NCBI RefSeq assembly: GCF_000375465.1
Contig: NZ_AQXH01000001.1
Location: 1,341,338-1,405,337, forward strand
Length of the DNA: 64,000 nt
Direction: 5' to 3'
Source of the DNA: Balneola vulgaris DSM 17893
GTDB lineage: Bacteria; Bacteroidota; Rhodothermia; Balneolales; Balneolaceae
Shown here in pieces: positions 50,788 to 60,471 of this stretch. The notes beneath the pieces are model-generated. The model was not told the origin of the DNA. It ran no database searches and was given only the letters and a program-made list of their open reading frames with translations. How positions within the stretch are numbered: the first letter of the stretch is position 1; every line of letters begins with the position of its first letter. The position numbers and the translations under genes were made by a program.

Positions 50788-51603
50788 TTACTTGAGATTC
50801 ATTTCGGATTGTGCAGCGCCGAAACTCAGATCCGCTTCAAAGTCGGATTTACCAAATGCTTCTTCCATTTCAGCTCTTAACTTCTGAATAGTTAAACCAC
50901 TTGTTAGAGTACCATTTCTTGCTAAAGAAACTCTTCCTGTTTCTTCTGAAACTACCAACACTAACACGTTATTGGTTTCACTAATACCTACCGCTGCGCG
51001 GTGACGTGTACCAAACGATTGGGCTATGTTTGGGTTTTGAGATATGGGCAAGTAACAACTGGCTGCAACTATACGGTTATTTCGAATTACAACGGCACCA
51101 TCATGTAGTGGTGTGTCCTTCTGAAAGATCGTAGTTATCAATTCAGATTTTACAGCAGAGTCTATTTTCACCCCAGCATCCACTAAATCTTGAAGCGATG
51201 AAGAACGAGCAAATACAATTAATGCCCCTGTTCTATGTTTCGCCATCTTTTTGGTGGCTTCAATGATTTCATCAATCATATCCGAGGAGCCTGTACGTGA
51301 GAAGAAACGATCGAAACTGGTATTGTTACCAATGCGATAAAGTAGCTTTCTAATCTCAGGTTGGAATAGGATGAATACGGCGAGAATCCCCACATCAAGT
51401 ATACTCTTGAGAATGAAATTGATGGTTTCAAACCCAAGTAATCGAATGATAAAGTTGATCAGTATTACAAAGAAAATACCGATGGTTGCTTGAATTGCGA
51501 ACGTACCTCTAATCCACCGATATAAATATACCAGTACACCTGCAATAATAAGTGTTTCGATGAAATCCTTGAGACCAAACTCAAGAAAACCAATTGGGAT
51601 CAA
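50788..51603 (-). CDS. cdaA: Diadenylate cyclase CdaA
   Basis: Membrane enzyme of 271 residues that makes the second messenger c-di-AMP from two ATP. Three N-terminal membrane helices (about 12-80) precede the DAC domain with DGA (168-170) and RHR (200-202), both intact. The start is TTG 51603, immediately after folP (12 bp gap), a neighbourhood common in Bacteroidota. c-di-AMP commonly controls potassium uptake and osmotic balance; no target is visible nearby. Confidence 0.94.
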   Translation of the reverse strand: MIPIGFLEFGLKDFIETLIIAGVLVYLYRWIRGTFAIQATIGIFFVILINFIIRLLGFETINFILKSILDVGILAVFILFQPEIRKLLYRIGNNTSFDRFFSRTGSSDMIDEIIEATKKMAKHRTGALIVFARSSSLQDLVDAGVKIDSAVKSELITTIFQKDTPLHDGAVVIRNNRIVAASCYLPISQNPNIAQSFGTRHRAAVGISETNNVLVLVVSEETGRVSLARNGTLTSGLTIQKLRAEMEEAFGKSDFEADLSFGAAQSEMNLK

Positions 51604-51615
51604 AGTAGTTGCCGT

Positions 51616-52455
51616 CTAGCGTTGTGATTGAATGGCTTGGAATATACGCAATGAATCTGAGGCTTCCTTAACATCATGAACACGAAGTATATTCGCTCCT
51701 CGTGTTAATGCGTCGTAATGAACAGCGATGGTTCCAATTAAACGATCTTCAACTGGGCGCTCATCAAGGAGGTTACCTATCATAGATTTGCGTGATGCTC
51801 CAACCAATATAGGAAACCCAATTTTCTTGAATTTATCAAGGTGTGCAAGCAACTTTAAATTATGCTCGGTTGTTTTCCCAAAGCCAATACCCGGGTCTAG
51901 AATAATGGTTTCTACCCCATAACTCTGAGCCACTTTAATCTGCTTTTCAAAAAATGCATAAACCTCTTCCACTACATTGGTATAGCTTGGGTTGTCTTGC
52001 ATGTTTTTGGGATCACCCACGGAATGCATAATAACATACGATGCTCCATACTTTCCGGCTAATTCAGCCATCTGTGGGTCTTTTTGAATGCCACTTACAT
52101 CGTTAATGATGCGTACCCCAGCACGAAGCGCTACTTCTGCAACTTCATACTTCGTGGTATCAATAGATAAGATGGTATCTGGGAAAGTATCGACTGAGGC
52201 TTGTATAATGGGAAGCACTCGCTTTACTTCTTCCTTTACAGAAATAGAATCAGCCCCAGGTCTTGTTGATTCTCCACCTATATCGATGATGCTAGCTCCT
52301 TCGGTACGCATTATATGAATACGATCTAAAGCTCTATGCACATCTAAATACCTCCCTCCATCACTAAATGAATCGGGAGTGGCATTAAGAATCCCCATGA
52401 TCTGAGGCTGTGATAAATCTAAATCCTGAAGAGGATTTTTAACTGTAAAAGACAA
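51616..52455 (-). CDS. folP: Dihydropteroate synthase
   Basis: Folate-pathway enzyme of 279 residues that joins p-aminobenzoate to the pterin pyrophosphate. The first motif ILNATPDSFSDGG, second motif IDIGGESTRPGA and the DPGIGFGKT segment, plus the terminal RVHDV, are standard. TTG 52455 is the only start that keeps the N-terminal strand. Operon with cdaA. The ferredoxin gene is 52 bp upstream in the same direction and may be separate. Confidence 0.95.
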   Translation of the reverse strand: MSFTVKNPLQDLDLSQPQIMGILNATPDSFSDGGRYLDVHRALDRIHIMRTEGASIIDIGGESTRPGADSISVKEEVKRVLPIIQASVDTFPDTILSIDTTKYEVAEVALRAGVRIINDVSGIQKDPQMAELAGKYGASYVIMHSVGDPKNMQDNPSYTNVVEEVYAFFEKQIKVAQSYGVETIILDPGIGFGKTTEHNLKLLAHLDKFKKIGFPILVGASRKSMIGNLLDERPVEDRLIGTIAVHYDALTRGANILRVHDVKEASDSLRIFQAIQSQR

Positions 52456-52507
52456 AACGGTTGTGCTTGTTAAAATTGGTTGTAATTACTTAACCAATAA
52501 TAACTTA

Positions 52508-52843
52508 CTACCATTCCTCTTGCAACTCGCTTAATTTGTCTTCTTTAGTTGCCCACTCATCAGCATTTTCCAATGCGTCTTGAGTTTCGTTAATAACACG
52601 ATCTTCCCATTGTTCAGCAAGACGTTCGTTTAACTCGATGTAACCTTCCCACTTCTCAGGTACTTCGTCGTCTGGGAATATAGCTTCCACTGGACATTCC
52701 GAAACACACGCATCACAATCGATACATTCGTTGGGGTCAATTGCTAAAAAGTTAGGTCCTTCTCGGAAAGCGTCAACCGGGCAAACAGCAGCACAGTTGG
52801 TATATTTACATTGAATACAAGGTTCAGTTACAACGTAAGGCAT
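52508..52843 (-). CDS. fdxA: FdxA-type 7Fe ferredoxin
   Basis: Electron carrier of 111 residues. Cys at 9, 12, 17 and 21 and at 40, 43, 46 and 50 fit the arrangement of one 3Fe-4S (or 4Fe) and one 4Fe-4S cluster seen in FdxA (C-I-Q-C-K-Y-T-N-C-A-A-V-C-P, then CIDCDACVSECP). A C-terminal acidic helix (ERLAEQWEDR) is typical. Partner enzyme unknown. ATG 52843. Confidence 0.93.
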   Translation of the reverse strand: MPYVVTEPCIQCKYTNCAAVCPVDAFREGPNFLAIDPNECIDCDACVSECPVEAIFPDDEVPEKWEGYIELNERLAEQWEDRVINETQDALENADEWATKEDKLSELQEEW

Positions 52844-52914
52844 TTGTAATTTTTTAAATGTTCTTTTTATTAAAAATGGAATATCTAAGCATTGTACGAC
52901 AGATGCAATCCAAA

Positions 52915-54138
52915 TTATTTGAGTACAGATTCAACGGCTTCCAGACTTCCATCATTCGGAGCTGGTTCTACTTCTAGAATTTTTGCCATAAGCTCATAAA
53001 GATGAATGTTTTCGATCGGCTCAATTCTTAAACCATTCTTAAAAGCAGGGCCATGAGCAATAAACACTGCATGCATTTCTGTGTTCGCATTATCGAATCC
53101 GTGCGTACCGCCACTTGGATAATCAGGGCGACGATCAAAATATTCCTTTGTGTTGATGGTATAGCCTTCAGCCGCTTCCATCAAGAAATCTTGAACTCGT
53201 CGGTTATTCTTTAAGTGATAACGTTCCGGTATATCTTCTTTCTTATAGATTTTAAACCCGTCTTGTTCATTGGCTTTCAATGCTTGGTATACAGCTTCTT
53301 CTTTTCCTTCTGATACATTGAACTTTAATACCGGCGAATAAGATATTAGCTCTAAATCATTCACATCCACGTAATCATCAAGTACAACGATTCGTTCACG
53401 TGAAAGTGCCGTCATACCATGATCAGAAACGATCATCATGTTGATTTTTCGCCCTGGGTCTACTGCTTTTAATTTATGCAGTAAATAACCTACTAATGAA
53501 TCAGCTCGCTTGATGGCCTCTACTACTTCTTCTGAATCAGGACCATACCCATGACCTGCATCATCTAAGAAGCTAAAGTATAAAGTACCTAAATTTACGG
53601 CTTTGCTCGAGTCTGTCATCCAGCCTAAAACACGATCGATACGAAGCTCTTCGCTCATACTTCCATCATAATACTCCCAGTACGTAGGGCGCATTCCTTG
53701 AACAGGAGCTTCAGATCCAACCCAAAACATAGTACCTGCTCTTTTACCTGCTTTTTCTACGGTATTCCAAATAGGCTCTCCCCAATACCAATCTGGATTT
53801 TCAACAGCTTCGCGATCGCTTATTCTATAGTATGCATCCATTTCAGGATCATACATGTTGTTACCCACTAAGCCACTATTCTCAGGATACAGTCCTGTTA
53901 CAATGGTATAGTGATTTGGAAATGTCTTTGTTGGGAAAATGGGAATCAAACCATCTGAAACTACCCCTTCTTCCACTAAACTATCAAAATTCGGTGTGTC
54001 TGTTTTTGATAGATAATCGGCTCTAAAACCGTCAAACGAAATCAATAATAACTGTGGACCATCTAGTTCTGTAGTACTGTCACTACTCACACAGTTAAGT
54101 GATACAATCCCAATAAATAGTATAAATAAATGTCTCAT
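52915..54138 (-). CDS. Secreted alkaline phosphatase-superfamily phosphodiesterase (NPP-like)
   Basis: Exported enzyme of 407 residues from ATG 54138: lipoprotein-like signal ending in SLNC (Cys16 or so), then the metallo-phosphodiesterase fold. SFDGFRADYL carries the first metal Asp, the nucleophile is Thr in PTKTFPNHYTI, then SDHGM and HGFDN hold other metal ligands. This is the ectonucleotide pyrophosphatase/phosphodiesterase family, which cleaves nucleotides, lipids or glycerophosphodiesters. An earlier ATG (54198) would be inside the terminator of the neighbouring receptor gene and is rejected. Confidence 0.88.
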   Translation of the reverse strand: MRHLFILFIGIVSLNCVSSDSTTELDGPQLLLISFDGFRADYLSKTDTPNFDSLVEEGVVSDGLIPIFPTKTFPNHYTIVTGLYPENSGLVGNNMYDPEMDAYYRISDREAVENPDWYWGEPIWNTVEKAGKRAGTMFWVGSEAPVQGMRPTYWEYYDGSMSEELRIDRVLGWMTDSSKAVNLGTLYFSFLDDAGHGYGPDSEEVVEAIKRADSLVGYLLHKLKAVDPGRKINMMIVSDHGMTALSRERIVVLDDYVDVNDLELISYSPVLKFNVSEGKEEAVYQALKANEQDGFKIYKKEDIPERYHLKNNRRVQDFLMEAAEGYTINTKEYFDRRPDYPSGGTHGFDNANTEMHAVFIAHGPAFKNGLRIEPIENIHLYELMAKILEVEPAPNDGSLEAVESVLK

Positions 54139-54161
54139 AGTCGTATGTGTTTTTAAAAGAC

Positions 54162-54187
54162 AAAAGGCTCCTACATAGGAGCCTTTT
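54162..54187 (-). terminator. Rho-independent terminator after the Oar-like receptor
   Basis: Perfect palindrome with arms AAAAGGCTCCTA and TAGGAGCCTTTT, CA loop, 26 bp after the stop at 54213. It also shows that ATG 54198 is not a start. Confidence 0.9.
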
Positions 54188-54212
54188 GTTAGCGTCAATA
54201 AAAAATTAACTC

Positions 54213-57200
54213 TTAGTTAAATAGGTAACGTACACCTACACGCATTCTCCAACGAGAAGAGAAGCCACTAATGTTGAAACGCTCATCACCAGTTTCACCA
54301 TCTCTGAATGTGAACTGAGGAGTAGTTCCGTCACCTTCGTAACCTTCAAATTGGTATAGGTAGTAGTTGTTAAAGCTACCTGGTACGTTGTAAACAACAC
54401 CCCAGTCTTTGTTCAACATGTTAGCGATGTTGCTGATATCGAGAGATAATTGTAGACGGTGTAGTTGTCCACCTGCTCTAATACCAACATCCTGACGAAT
54501 ACCTAAGTCGAAGATAGATACGAATGGAGACCAGTCGCCATTCTTCTCAGCGTACTTACCACGACGGCTGTCTAGGTAGCTATCGCTTTCAATCAAGTTG
54601 TTTAGCTTGTTCCACTGCTCTGCAGCTGTAACAGTTTGTCCACCAGAAGTGTAGTCAACTAAGTTGATTTCGCTAGCATTTCTTGGGATGTAAGCTAGAG
54701 ATCTGTTACGGCTAGTGCTACCAGTTTCGTTGTTTAAGTTACGAGCACGGCTACCAGCAATTACGTAAGAGTAAGGTGTTCCAGACTGGCCATTAGCGAA
54801 TAATGAAACGCTAGTAGTTTGTGCCTTATCTGGACCCCAGCTAAACTTGTACGTTAATGAAGAAACATATCTGTGGCCTACAGCGAAATCAGATCTACCG
54901 TAAACTGGATTGTTTCTACCATCAATACTTACTTGGCCTCTCCACTGAGAAGAGTTCTGAGAAGAAGTACCTTCGTTCAATGCATAAGAATCTCCGTAAG
55001 AGTATGCAAAGGTTGCAGAAAGTCCGTTATCCCACTGCTTAGCAAAAGAAGCAGACAAGTTGTAAGTGTAACCCTGAGAAGTGTTAGTAGCTAGGTATAC
55101 AGCGCTGTATGCATCATCGATGTCATCACGGTTGTATACGTTACGGCTATCAGGAGTACCAGTCCAAGCGAAGTCTACAGTAGGATCACTGTTTATGTTC
55201 GTGTACACAACATTATTCAATGTTTTAGTGAACATCGCTTCGAAAGTTGAAGTAATTCCGTAAGGAAGAACTGCATCAAGACCTAAGTTAGTTCTGAAGA
55301 TCTGTGGGTACTTGAAGTCTTTAGAAAATAGATCCATTTGACCCGACGGAGTAGTGAAGTTCGGGTTAGTGTACTGGTTCTGGATATCTGAACGGAAGTT
55401 AATTGGTCCAGTAATATCATCTTCGTCAACACTACCGATTGTTAAACCGTTGTTGCTATACATAGCACCTGGCCATACAAAAGGAATACGGCTAGTGAAG
55501 ATACCTAAACCACCACGAATAATGGTTCTGTTGTCGTCGTTCACATCGTAGTTAAAACCAAAACGTGGAGAGAACATGATTTGTCCGTCTGGTGCTTCAC
55601 CTGCTCTTGCATCTTCAGCTTCTGGGTAGAAAGCTTGCATTTTTGGAAGAGCTGTGTTGTTGAAGTAAGTATCTTCTTCAGGATCCGTTCCGATAACTGG
55701 GATATCAAGTCTTAAACCAGCTGTTAACGTTAACTGAGAGTTTACATTCCACTCATCCTGTGCGTAGAAACCTAACTGCATAGCGTCGAAGTCGGCACCG
55801 GCAGCAGAACCATCACCAGATACGTTATCTACTAAAGAGTAAGAACGGTTGTATTCTGATGCTGGGTTATCATTTAAGAAGTCAGCTAAACTATCAAATC
55901 TGTAAACACCGTAGTTCTGACGGATGAATAAGTTATAAATGCTGTAGAATTCGTTGTGCGTACCTAAAGTAATAGTATGGTCGCCTTTGAAAATTCTGAA
56001 GTTGTTAGTGATCGAGAAGATATCTTGATCTAACTGGTTACCAGTAGAGAACTGCTCAGAACCGAATTCGATTTCACCATTGCTACCATCTTCGATAATA
56101 ACGTATGGGAAGTCGCCACCGATTGGGTCACGGTCATCACGTACAGTAACATAACTGATGATTAAGTTGTTTGAGTAATCAGTACCAAACAAAGAGTTTA
56201 ATTCAAGAGCTGTAGAGTTAGTTACAGATGGGAAGTAAACACCCGTGTTTGCAAAACGGATATCACGGCTACCGCCAGTGTTTCTGTTAAACTCTTCTGC
56301 TTTAGTATACTGGTGACGTAGAGTAAGGTAGTTACTGCTGTTGATGTTGTAATCAAGCTTAAAGAAAACTTTCTCACCGTCTAAGTTATCAGTAACACTA
56401 CCGAAAGTACCTGGATCGTAATCGTAATTACTGATTAGGTAGTTACGTAGGTTTGTTAAGTCTGCAACCTGTGCACGACCTGCTTCAGAAGTGTAACGCT
56501 CTACTTCGAAAGTAGAAGGAGTTTCGTCTCTTTGAAGCTCAACGTTAGCGAAGAAGAATAATTTATCTTCAATTACAGGGCCGCCAACTGTGAAACCGTA
56601 TACTTTCTCAGTAAACTCATCAACTTTTTCTCTTTCGATATCAAAACGATCAGCAAGAGTACCGTTGGTTTTACCAATGAAGTTTTCGTTCTGTAAGTAA
56701 GTATAAACAGAACCTTTGTATGTGTTTGTACCAGACTTAGTTACCGCGTTGATACCACCACCAGCGAAACCACCGTAAGTAACATCGTATGGAGATAATA
56801 CAACTTGTAACTGGTCGATAATATCGATACTGAATGGAGTAATACCAGTTTGGCCACCATTAGTACCAGAAGAAGAAAGACCGAAAACGTCATTGTTTAC
56901 CGCACCGTCAATATAAAGTGCGTTAAAGCGGTTGTTAACACCTGCGAAAGTAATACCACCACCAAAGCTGCTTGATTGTGGAGTTAAACGTAGGAAGTCG
57001 TTTAGATCGCGATCCGTGTTTGGAAGTGCGTCGATTTGAGCAGAAGAAATCTGAGTTTTAGTACCAGAGTTCTCACCACCTGATCCTACTTGTGCAAGAA
57101 CTTCAACACCTTCAAGCTCATAAGCACCTTCACGAAGAATAACGCTTAACTCAAGGTTTGCACCTAATTCTAGGTTTACGTTTTCTTTTTCCCAGGTTGT

Positions 57201-57458
57201 GAAACCTATGAAAGTAACTCGAATAGTGTATGGACCACCAACACGTACAGCAGGTAAGTTGAAATTACCGTTTACTTGTGCTGAAGTTCCAAATGTAGCC
57301 CCTGAAGGGTTATGTAATGCAACAATAGTAGCGCCAGCTAAAGGCTCACCGTTTTCATCAACAACTTTTCCGCTGATTGATGAAGTAGTAACCCCTTGTG
57401 CCAAAGCCATTACTGAAAATAGCATCACAAAAATTGGAAGTAATAATACTTTTTTCAT
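54213..57458 (-). CDS. Oar-like TonB-dependent receptor with N-terminal regulatory-like domain
   Basis: Large outer-membrane protein of 1081 residues from ATG 57458 (signal to MALAQG). A carboxypeptidase-regulatory-like domain (GKVVDENGEPLAGATIVAL) is followed by a plug (DLNDFLRLTP, FNALYIDGAVNNDVFG, GGFAGGGINAVTKSG) and a long barrel ending in MRVGVRYLFN. This is the Oar/adhesion-linked TonB receptor type. Codon choice is more uniform than in its neighbours, hinting at high expression. An ATG 12 codons upstream gives a poor signal and is rejected. Ligand unknown. Monocistronic. Confidence 0.93.
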   Translation of the reverse strand: MKKVLLLPIFVMLFSVMALAQGVTTSSISGKVVDENGEPLAGATIVALHNPSGATFGTSAQVNGNFNLPAVRVGGPYTIRVTFIGFTTWEKENVNLELGANLELSVILREGAYELEGVEVLAQVGSGGENSGTKTQISSAQIDALPNTDRDLNDFLRLTPQSSSFGGGITFAGVNNRFNALYIDGAVNNDVFGLSSSGTNGGQTGITPFSIDIIDQLQVVLSPYDVTYGGFAGGGINAVTKSGTNTYKGSVYTYLQNENFIGKTNGTLADRFDIEREKVDEFTEKVYGFTVGGPVIEDKLFFFANVELQRDETPSTFEVERYTSEAGRAQVADLTNLRNYLISNYDYDPGTFGSVTDNLDGEKVFFKLDYNINSSNYLTLRHQYTKAEEFNRNTGGSRDIRFANTGVYFPSVTNSTALELNSLFGTDYSNNLIISYVTVRDDRDPIGGDFPYVIIEDGSNGEIEFGSEQFSTGNQLDQDIFSITNNFRIFKGDHTITLGTHNEFYSIYNLFIRQNYGVYRFDSLADFLNDNPASEYNRSYSLVDNVSGDGSAAGADFDAMQLGFYAQDEWNVNSQLTLTAGLRLDIPVIGTDPEEDTYFNNTALPKMQAFYPEAEDARAGEAPDGQIMFSPRFGFNYDVNDDNRTIIRGGLGIFTSRIPFVWPGAMYSNNGLTIGSVDEDDITGPINFRSDIQNQYTNPNFTTPSGQMDLFSKDFKYPQIFRTNLGLDAVLPYGITSTFEAMFTKTLNNVVYTNINSDPTVDFAWTGTPDSRNVYNRDDIDDAYSAVYLATNTSQGYTYNLSASFAKQWDNGLSATFAYSYGDSYALNEGTSSQNSSQWRGQVSIDGRNNPVYGRSDFAVGHRYVSSLTYKFSWGPDKAQTTSVSLFANGQSGTPYSYVIAGSRARNLNNETGSTSRNRSLAYIPRNASEINLVDYTSGGQTVTAAEQWNKLNNLIESDSYLDSRRGKYAEKNGDWSPFVSIFDLGIRQDVGIRAGGQLHRLQLSLDISNIANMLNKDWGVVYNVPGSFNNYYLYQFEGYEGDGTTPQFTFRDGETGDERFNISGFSSRWRMRVGVRYLFN

Positions 57459-57678
57459 GTTTGATAAGGATTGATAGTTAGTTAAAGATAACATGTATGG
57501 GAAGATACGATGCCAATGTTAGCAGACTGTTAACAAAGCCAAAATTCCCCCCAAATTTTGTAGCCCATCCATATAAGGACAGGTGTACTGATCGTTTATT
57601 ATTTGACCTCTTAAGGTTTCAAATATATTTATAACTCGCCGCTAAATGTAAGTAAAACTTCACAAAGATGACCACTTT

Positions 57679-58377
57679 TCACCTATATAATTGCAATTGT
57701 TTCAAATAGAAATCTTTAATAATAGATTGAGAAATCCCTAAATAATAAAGAACAACTACCCCTATAAATATCCATTGCAGCCTCAACCTTCCTACTTGTT
57801 CATATTTACGCGCTGAGGTTCCAATACTATCTTCTAATACCTTAAAAGTGGCTACTTTTTTAATGCGGTGTATGATTTCTTGGTCTTCCATAACTTGTAA
57901 ACTCTCATCGAAACCACCTATTTCTTGAAATACTTCTTTCTTAATAAATAGGCTCTGATCCCCAAATCTGAATAGATTTATATCAAACCTAGTGAACCAT
58001 GCATAAAAATCTAGTATAGGATGAGCAGGGTAAAATCTTAATCTAAAACATCCAGCATCTATCCCTTTCTGTTTAGCTCGAAGAATAGATTCCAAAAACC
58101 CTGAAGGCAGCTCACTGTCGGCATGAAGAAAGTATAACACCTCACTTTTTGCCTGAGCGGCACCTGCATTCATCTGAACGGCTCGCCCAACATTCGAGGA
58201 GATATACTCCACCGAGTACTGCCCACATACATTCCTTATTTGTTGAGATGCACCACCATCAACTACCAGCACTTCACAACTCCCATCATTCAACAACACA
58301 GAAAGAGTCTCCAACAAACTCGGTAAGGTCTCCTCTTCGTTATATACTGGAATTATGATACTAAGCACGAATTTCAC
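57679..58377 (-). CDS. Family 2 glycosyltransferase, TIGR04283 type
   Basis: A 232-residue GT-A enzyme (start GTG 58377). N-terminal SIIIPVYNEEETLPSLLETL, then VVDGGAS, NVGRAVQMNAGA, the metal-binding FLHADSELP and QSLFIKKEVFQEIGGFDESL are all of the rSAM/selenodomain-associated transferase 2 subgroup. A hydrophobic helix at the C-terminus suggests membrane contact. It overlaps the upstream TIGR04282-type gene by 17 bp, a fixed pair in many bacteria; the acceptor is unknown, and an arsenosugar role has been proposed for the partner family. Confidence 0.88.
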   Translation of the reverse strand: MKFVLSIIIPVYNEEETLPSLLETLSVLLNDGSCEVLVVDGGASQQIRNVCGQYSVEYISSNVGRAVQMNAGAAQAKSEVLYFLHADSELPSGFLESILRAKQKGIDAGCFRLRFYPAHPILDFYAWFTRFDINLFRFGDQSLFIKKEVFQEIGGFDESLQVMEDQEIIHRIKKVATFKVLEDSIGTSARKYEQVGRLRLQWIFIGVVVLYYLGISQSIIKDFYLKQLQLYR

Positions 58378-58963
58378 TCAAATAAGCATTCCAATCGGTT
58401 TCATTATCAATATCGTTGAGTGGCTGAAGGGCATACAGTGTTTTCCCAAGGCCTTCTAACACTTTCTTACTTTCACCAAATACTTTTTCCGTACTCCAGG
58501 TTATCCCTTCAAAAAGCTCTGGGATGAATTGGTTCATTCCAATTAAGTAATACCCCCCATCTAATGATGGCCCAATCACAACGTCATTTTCGTTCAAAGC
58601 ATTAAATGCCTCTTCAAAAATAGAAGTAGTAATTGTAGGACAATCGCTCCCAATTAGAACTACTTTTTCACAGCTCTCTTTAAAACTACTAGCGAAAGCT
58701 TGACTCATTTTCTGCCCTAAATCTCCTTCCACTTGTACTTTTTTGTTGAAAAGATCCTCATCCCAAACATCACCCTCCTCGGTGTGCCATGCATACCAAA
58801 CTTCTTTTTCCACTTCTAGTGGCTCTACATTAGCCTTTGTTATCGCTAATAACTCTTTATAAACCGCCAGGGCCTCGTCATCGCCTAAGGTTTTAGCTAA
58901 TCTCGTTTTTACCTTTCCTTTGATGGTGTTCTTTACAAAAATAATTATGCGGTTTTTACTCAC
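58361..58963 (-). CDS. DUF2064/TIGR04282-type nucleotidyl- or glycosyltransferase
   Basis: A GT-A like enzyme of 200 residues (rSAM/selenodomain-associated transferase 1). Motifs: IIIFVKNTIKGKVKTRLAK, GDLGQKMSQAF, VLIGSDCPT and VIGPSLDGGYYLIG, the last typical of nucleotidyltransferase-like active sites. Start GTG 58963 with AGGAG 5 nt before; TTG 58966 is too close. First gene of the pair; both overlap by 17 bp. The radical SAM partner usual in other genomes is not near. Confidence 0.88.
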   Translation of the reverse strand: MSKNRIIIFVKNTIKGKVKTRLAKTLGDDEALAVYKELLAITKANVEPLEVEKEVWYAWHTEEGDVWDEDLFNKKVQVEGDLGQKMSQAFASSFKESCEKVVLIGSDCPTITTSIFEEAFNALNENDVVIGPSLDGGYYLIGMNQFIPELFEGITWSTEKVFGESKKVLEGLGKTLYALQPLNDIDNETDWNAYLSEIRA

Positions 58964-59048
58964 CAATTCTCCTCTTTTCGATTATAGATTGGAACTTAAA
59001 ACTAATTTCTATGCTTAAATAATTCGAATACTAATAAATTAATATCAA

Positions 59049-59519
59049 ATGAAATCCATTAAAAAATTTACAATTTGCTCAATCGTTTTTGTTTTCACCG
59101 CGATCCTTTCCTCTAACGTGATGGCACAAAATACAGATGGTGGCCGCACTGGATTAGGGGTAATGCTTGGTGAGCCTACGGGAATTTCTTTAAAATCTTG
59201 GAATAACAGCCGTACAGCTTTTGACCTTGGCTTAGCTTGGTCGCTTTCGGGTAAAGATGCTGTTCATATTCATGGTGATCATCTATGGCACAAGTGGTTA
59301 GATGTTGAAAATGGAAATCTAGCCTTTTACTACGGTATTGGTGCCCGCGCCGTTTTTTCTGACGACACTTATTTTGGTGCACGTATTCCATTTGGCCTGA
59401 ACTATCTTATTGAAGACTCCCCTGTTGGGCTCTTTTTTGAAGTGGCACCTATCGTCGACTTCTTACCAGATACTGACGGTGACGCAAATGGTGGGATTGG
59501 AATTAGATATTACTTCTAA
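59049..59519 (+). CDS. Small secreted beta-barrel-like outer-membrane protein
   Basis: A 156-residue exported protein: signal peptide ending at SNVMAQN (about residue 27), then alternating strands with Gly and aromatics (GLGVMLGEPTGISLK, AFDLGLAWSL, LAFYYGIGARAVF, FFEVAPIVDF) and the closing GGIGIRYYF. The final aromatic residue after GIRY fits recognition by the BAM complex. An eight-stranded barrel of the OmpA/Omp-like small type is plausible. Function unknown; no operon partner. Confidence 0.8.
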   Translation: MKSIKKFTICSIVFVFTAILSSNVMAQNTDGGRTGLGVMLGEPTGISLKSWNNSRTAFDLGLAWSLSGKDAVHIHGDHLWHKWLDVENGNLAFYYGIGARAVFSDDTYFGARIPFGLNYLIEDSPVGLFFEVAPIVDFLPDTDGDANGGIGIRYYF

Positions 59520-59540
59520 TATCCCGAATTGAATTACAAA

Positions 59541-60404
59541 TTAGGACAGGTTTAATTCCTGTCCTTCTTTTACTAACCCAACCGTTTGGTAGCTATCTGA
59601 AGCATATTCAGCTACCTCTAAATTTATTCGATCTAACACCTCATCACAATGATCGGGATCGTGATGTGTAAGCACTAAATGTGAAATACCTAGATCTTTG
59701 GTTACATCGATAACCGTTTCCCAGTCGCTGTGTCCCCATCCTAATCGATCCTTATGCTGCTCTCTTGTAAATTGTGCATCATGGATTAAAACGTCTGCAC
59801 CTTTAACGAATGCTTTGAATTCATTTAAAAAGGCAGAATGATCTTCGTTATCAATAGGCAGCTCATTATCTGGGGCAAATATTACCACATGTGAACCGAT
59901 ATTAAATTTATAAATGGCAGTAGGGACGGTGTGATTGGCCCACATATATTCGACGGAATAACTATCGAAGTTTAAGGTTCCTTTCTCGAAAGTCATGCAG
60001 TCTAATTCCGACTCCAGCATATCTATAGAAACCGGGAAAAAAGTATTGGAGAGATGGCCTTGTAAAATCTCCTTACAGCCAGCCTCATCTTGTGGAGGCA
60101 TGAATACTTTGAAGGCATTATTACTGTTATAAAACGGCTTAAAAAATGGGAAGCCTTGGAGGTGATCCCAATGTGGGTGGGTAATAAAAATTTTACCCTG
60201 CAAGTGGTGCCCATTGCTAGTAAGCTCATTGCCGAGGTTTCTAAAACCTGTTCCGCAATCAGCTACTATCAATTCATCTGTACCATCCAATTCAATTTGA
60301 ATGCAAGAGGTATTACCCCCGTACTTCATATTGTTTGGATTTGCACATGGCGTAGAACCCCTTACGCCCCAATATTTTATTTTAATACCGTTTTTCAATA
60401 ACAC
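59541..60404 (-). CDS. Metallo-beta-lactamase-fold hydrolase
   Basis: A 287-residue zinc hydrolase. The HPHWDH motif (FITHPHWDHLQG) gives the binuclear site, with WGVRGSTPC and DCGTGFRNLG before and LIHDAQFT and LTHHDPDH after. The WGVRGS start places it in the RNase Z/PDE-like group close to cyclic-nucleotide phosphodiesterases; substrate unknown. The start is GTG 60404 or TTG 60398. Its stop codon region overlaps a hairpin that serves the convergent barrel gene. Confidence 0.86.
   Translation of the reverse strand: MLLKNGIKIKYWGVRGSTPCANPNNMKYGGNTSCIQIELDGTDELIVADCGTGFRNLGNELTSNGHHLQGKIFITHPHWDHLQGFPFFKPFYNSNNAFKVFMPPQDEAGCKEILQGHLSNTFFPVSIDMLESELDCMTFEKGTLNFDSYSVEYMWANHTVPTAIYKFNIGSHVVIFAPDNELPIDNEDHSAFLNEFKAFVKGADVLIHDAQFTREQHKDRLGWGHSDWETVIDVTKDLGISHLVLTHHDPDHCDEVLDRINLEVAEYASDSYQTVGLVKEGQELNLS
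59543..59565 (+). terminator. Terminator hairpin overlapping the MBL gene end
   Basis: Arms AGGACAGG and CCTGTCCT with TTTAATT loop and TCTTT tail; lies 24 bp after the barrel gene stop and inside the last codons of the convergent gene. Confidence 0.65.
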
Positions 60405-60471
60405 ATACTTTATGGATGGTTATGATAACAAGTTCTCTCTTAAGTACTTACAATATTAGAAGAATTTAAAT

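Noticed and set aside
54139-54198. Longer N-terminus of the phosphodiesterase
   Set aside because: The extra codons lie in a perfect terminator hairpin and precede a complete signal peptide.
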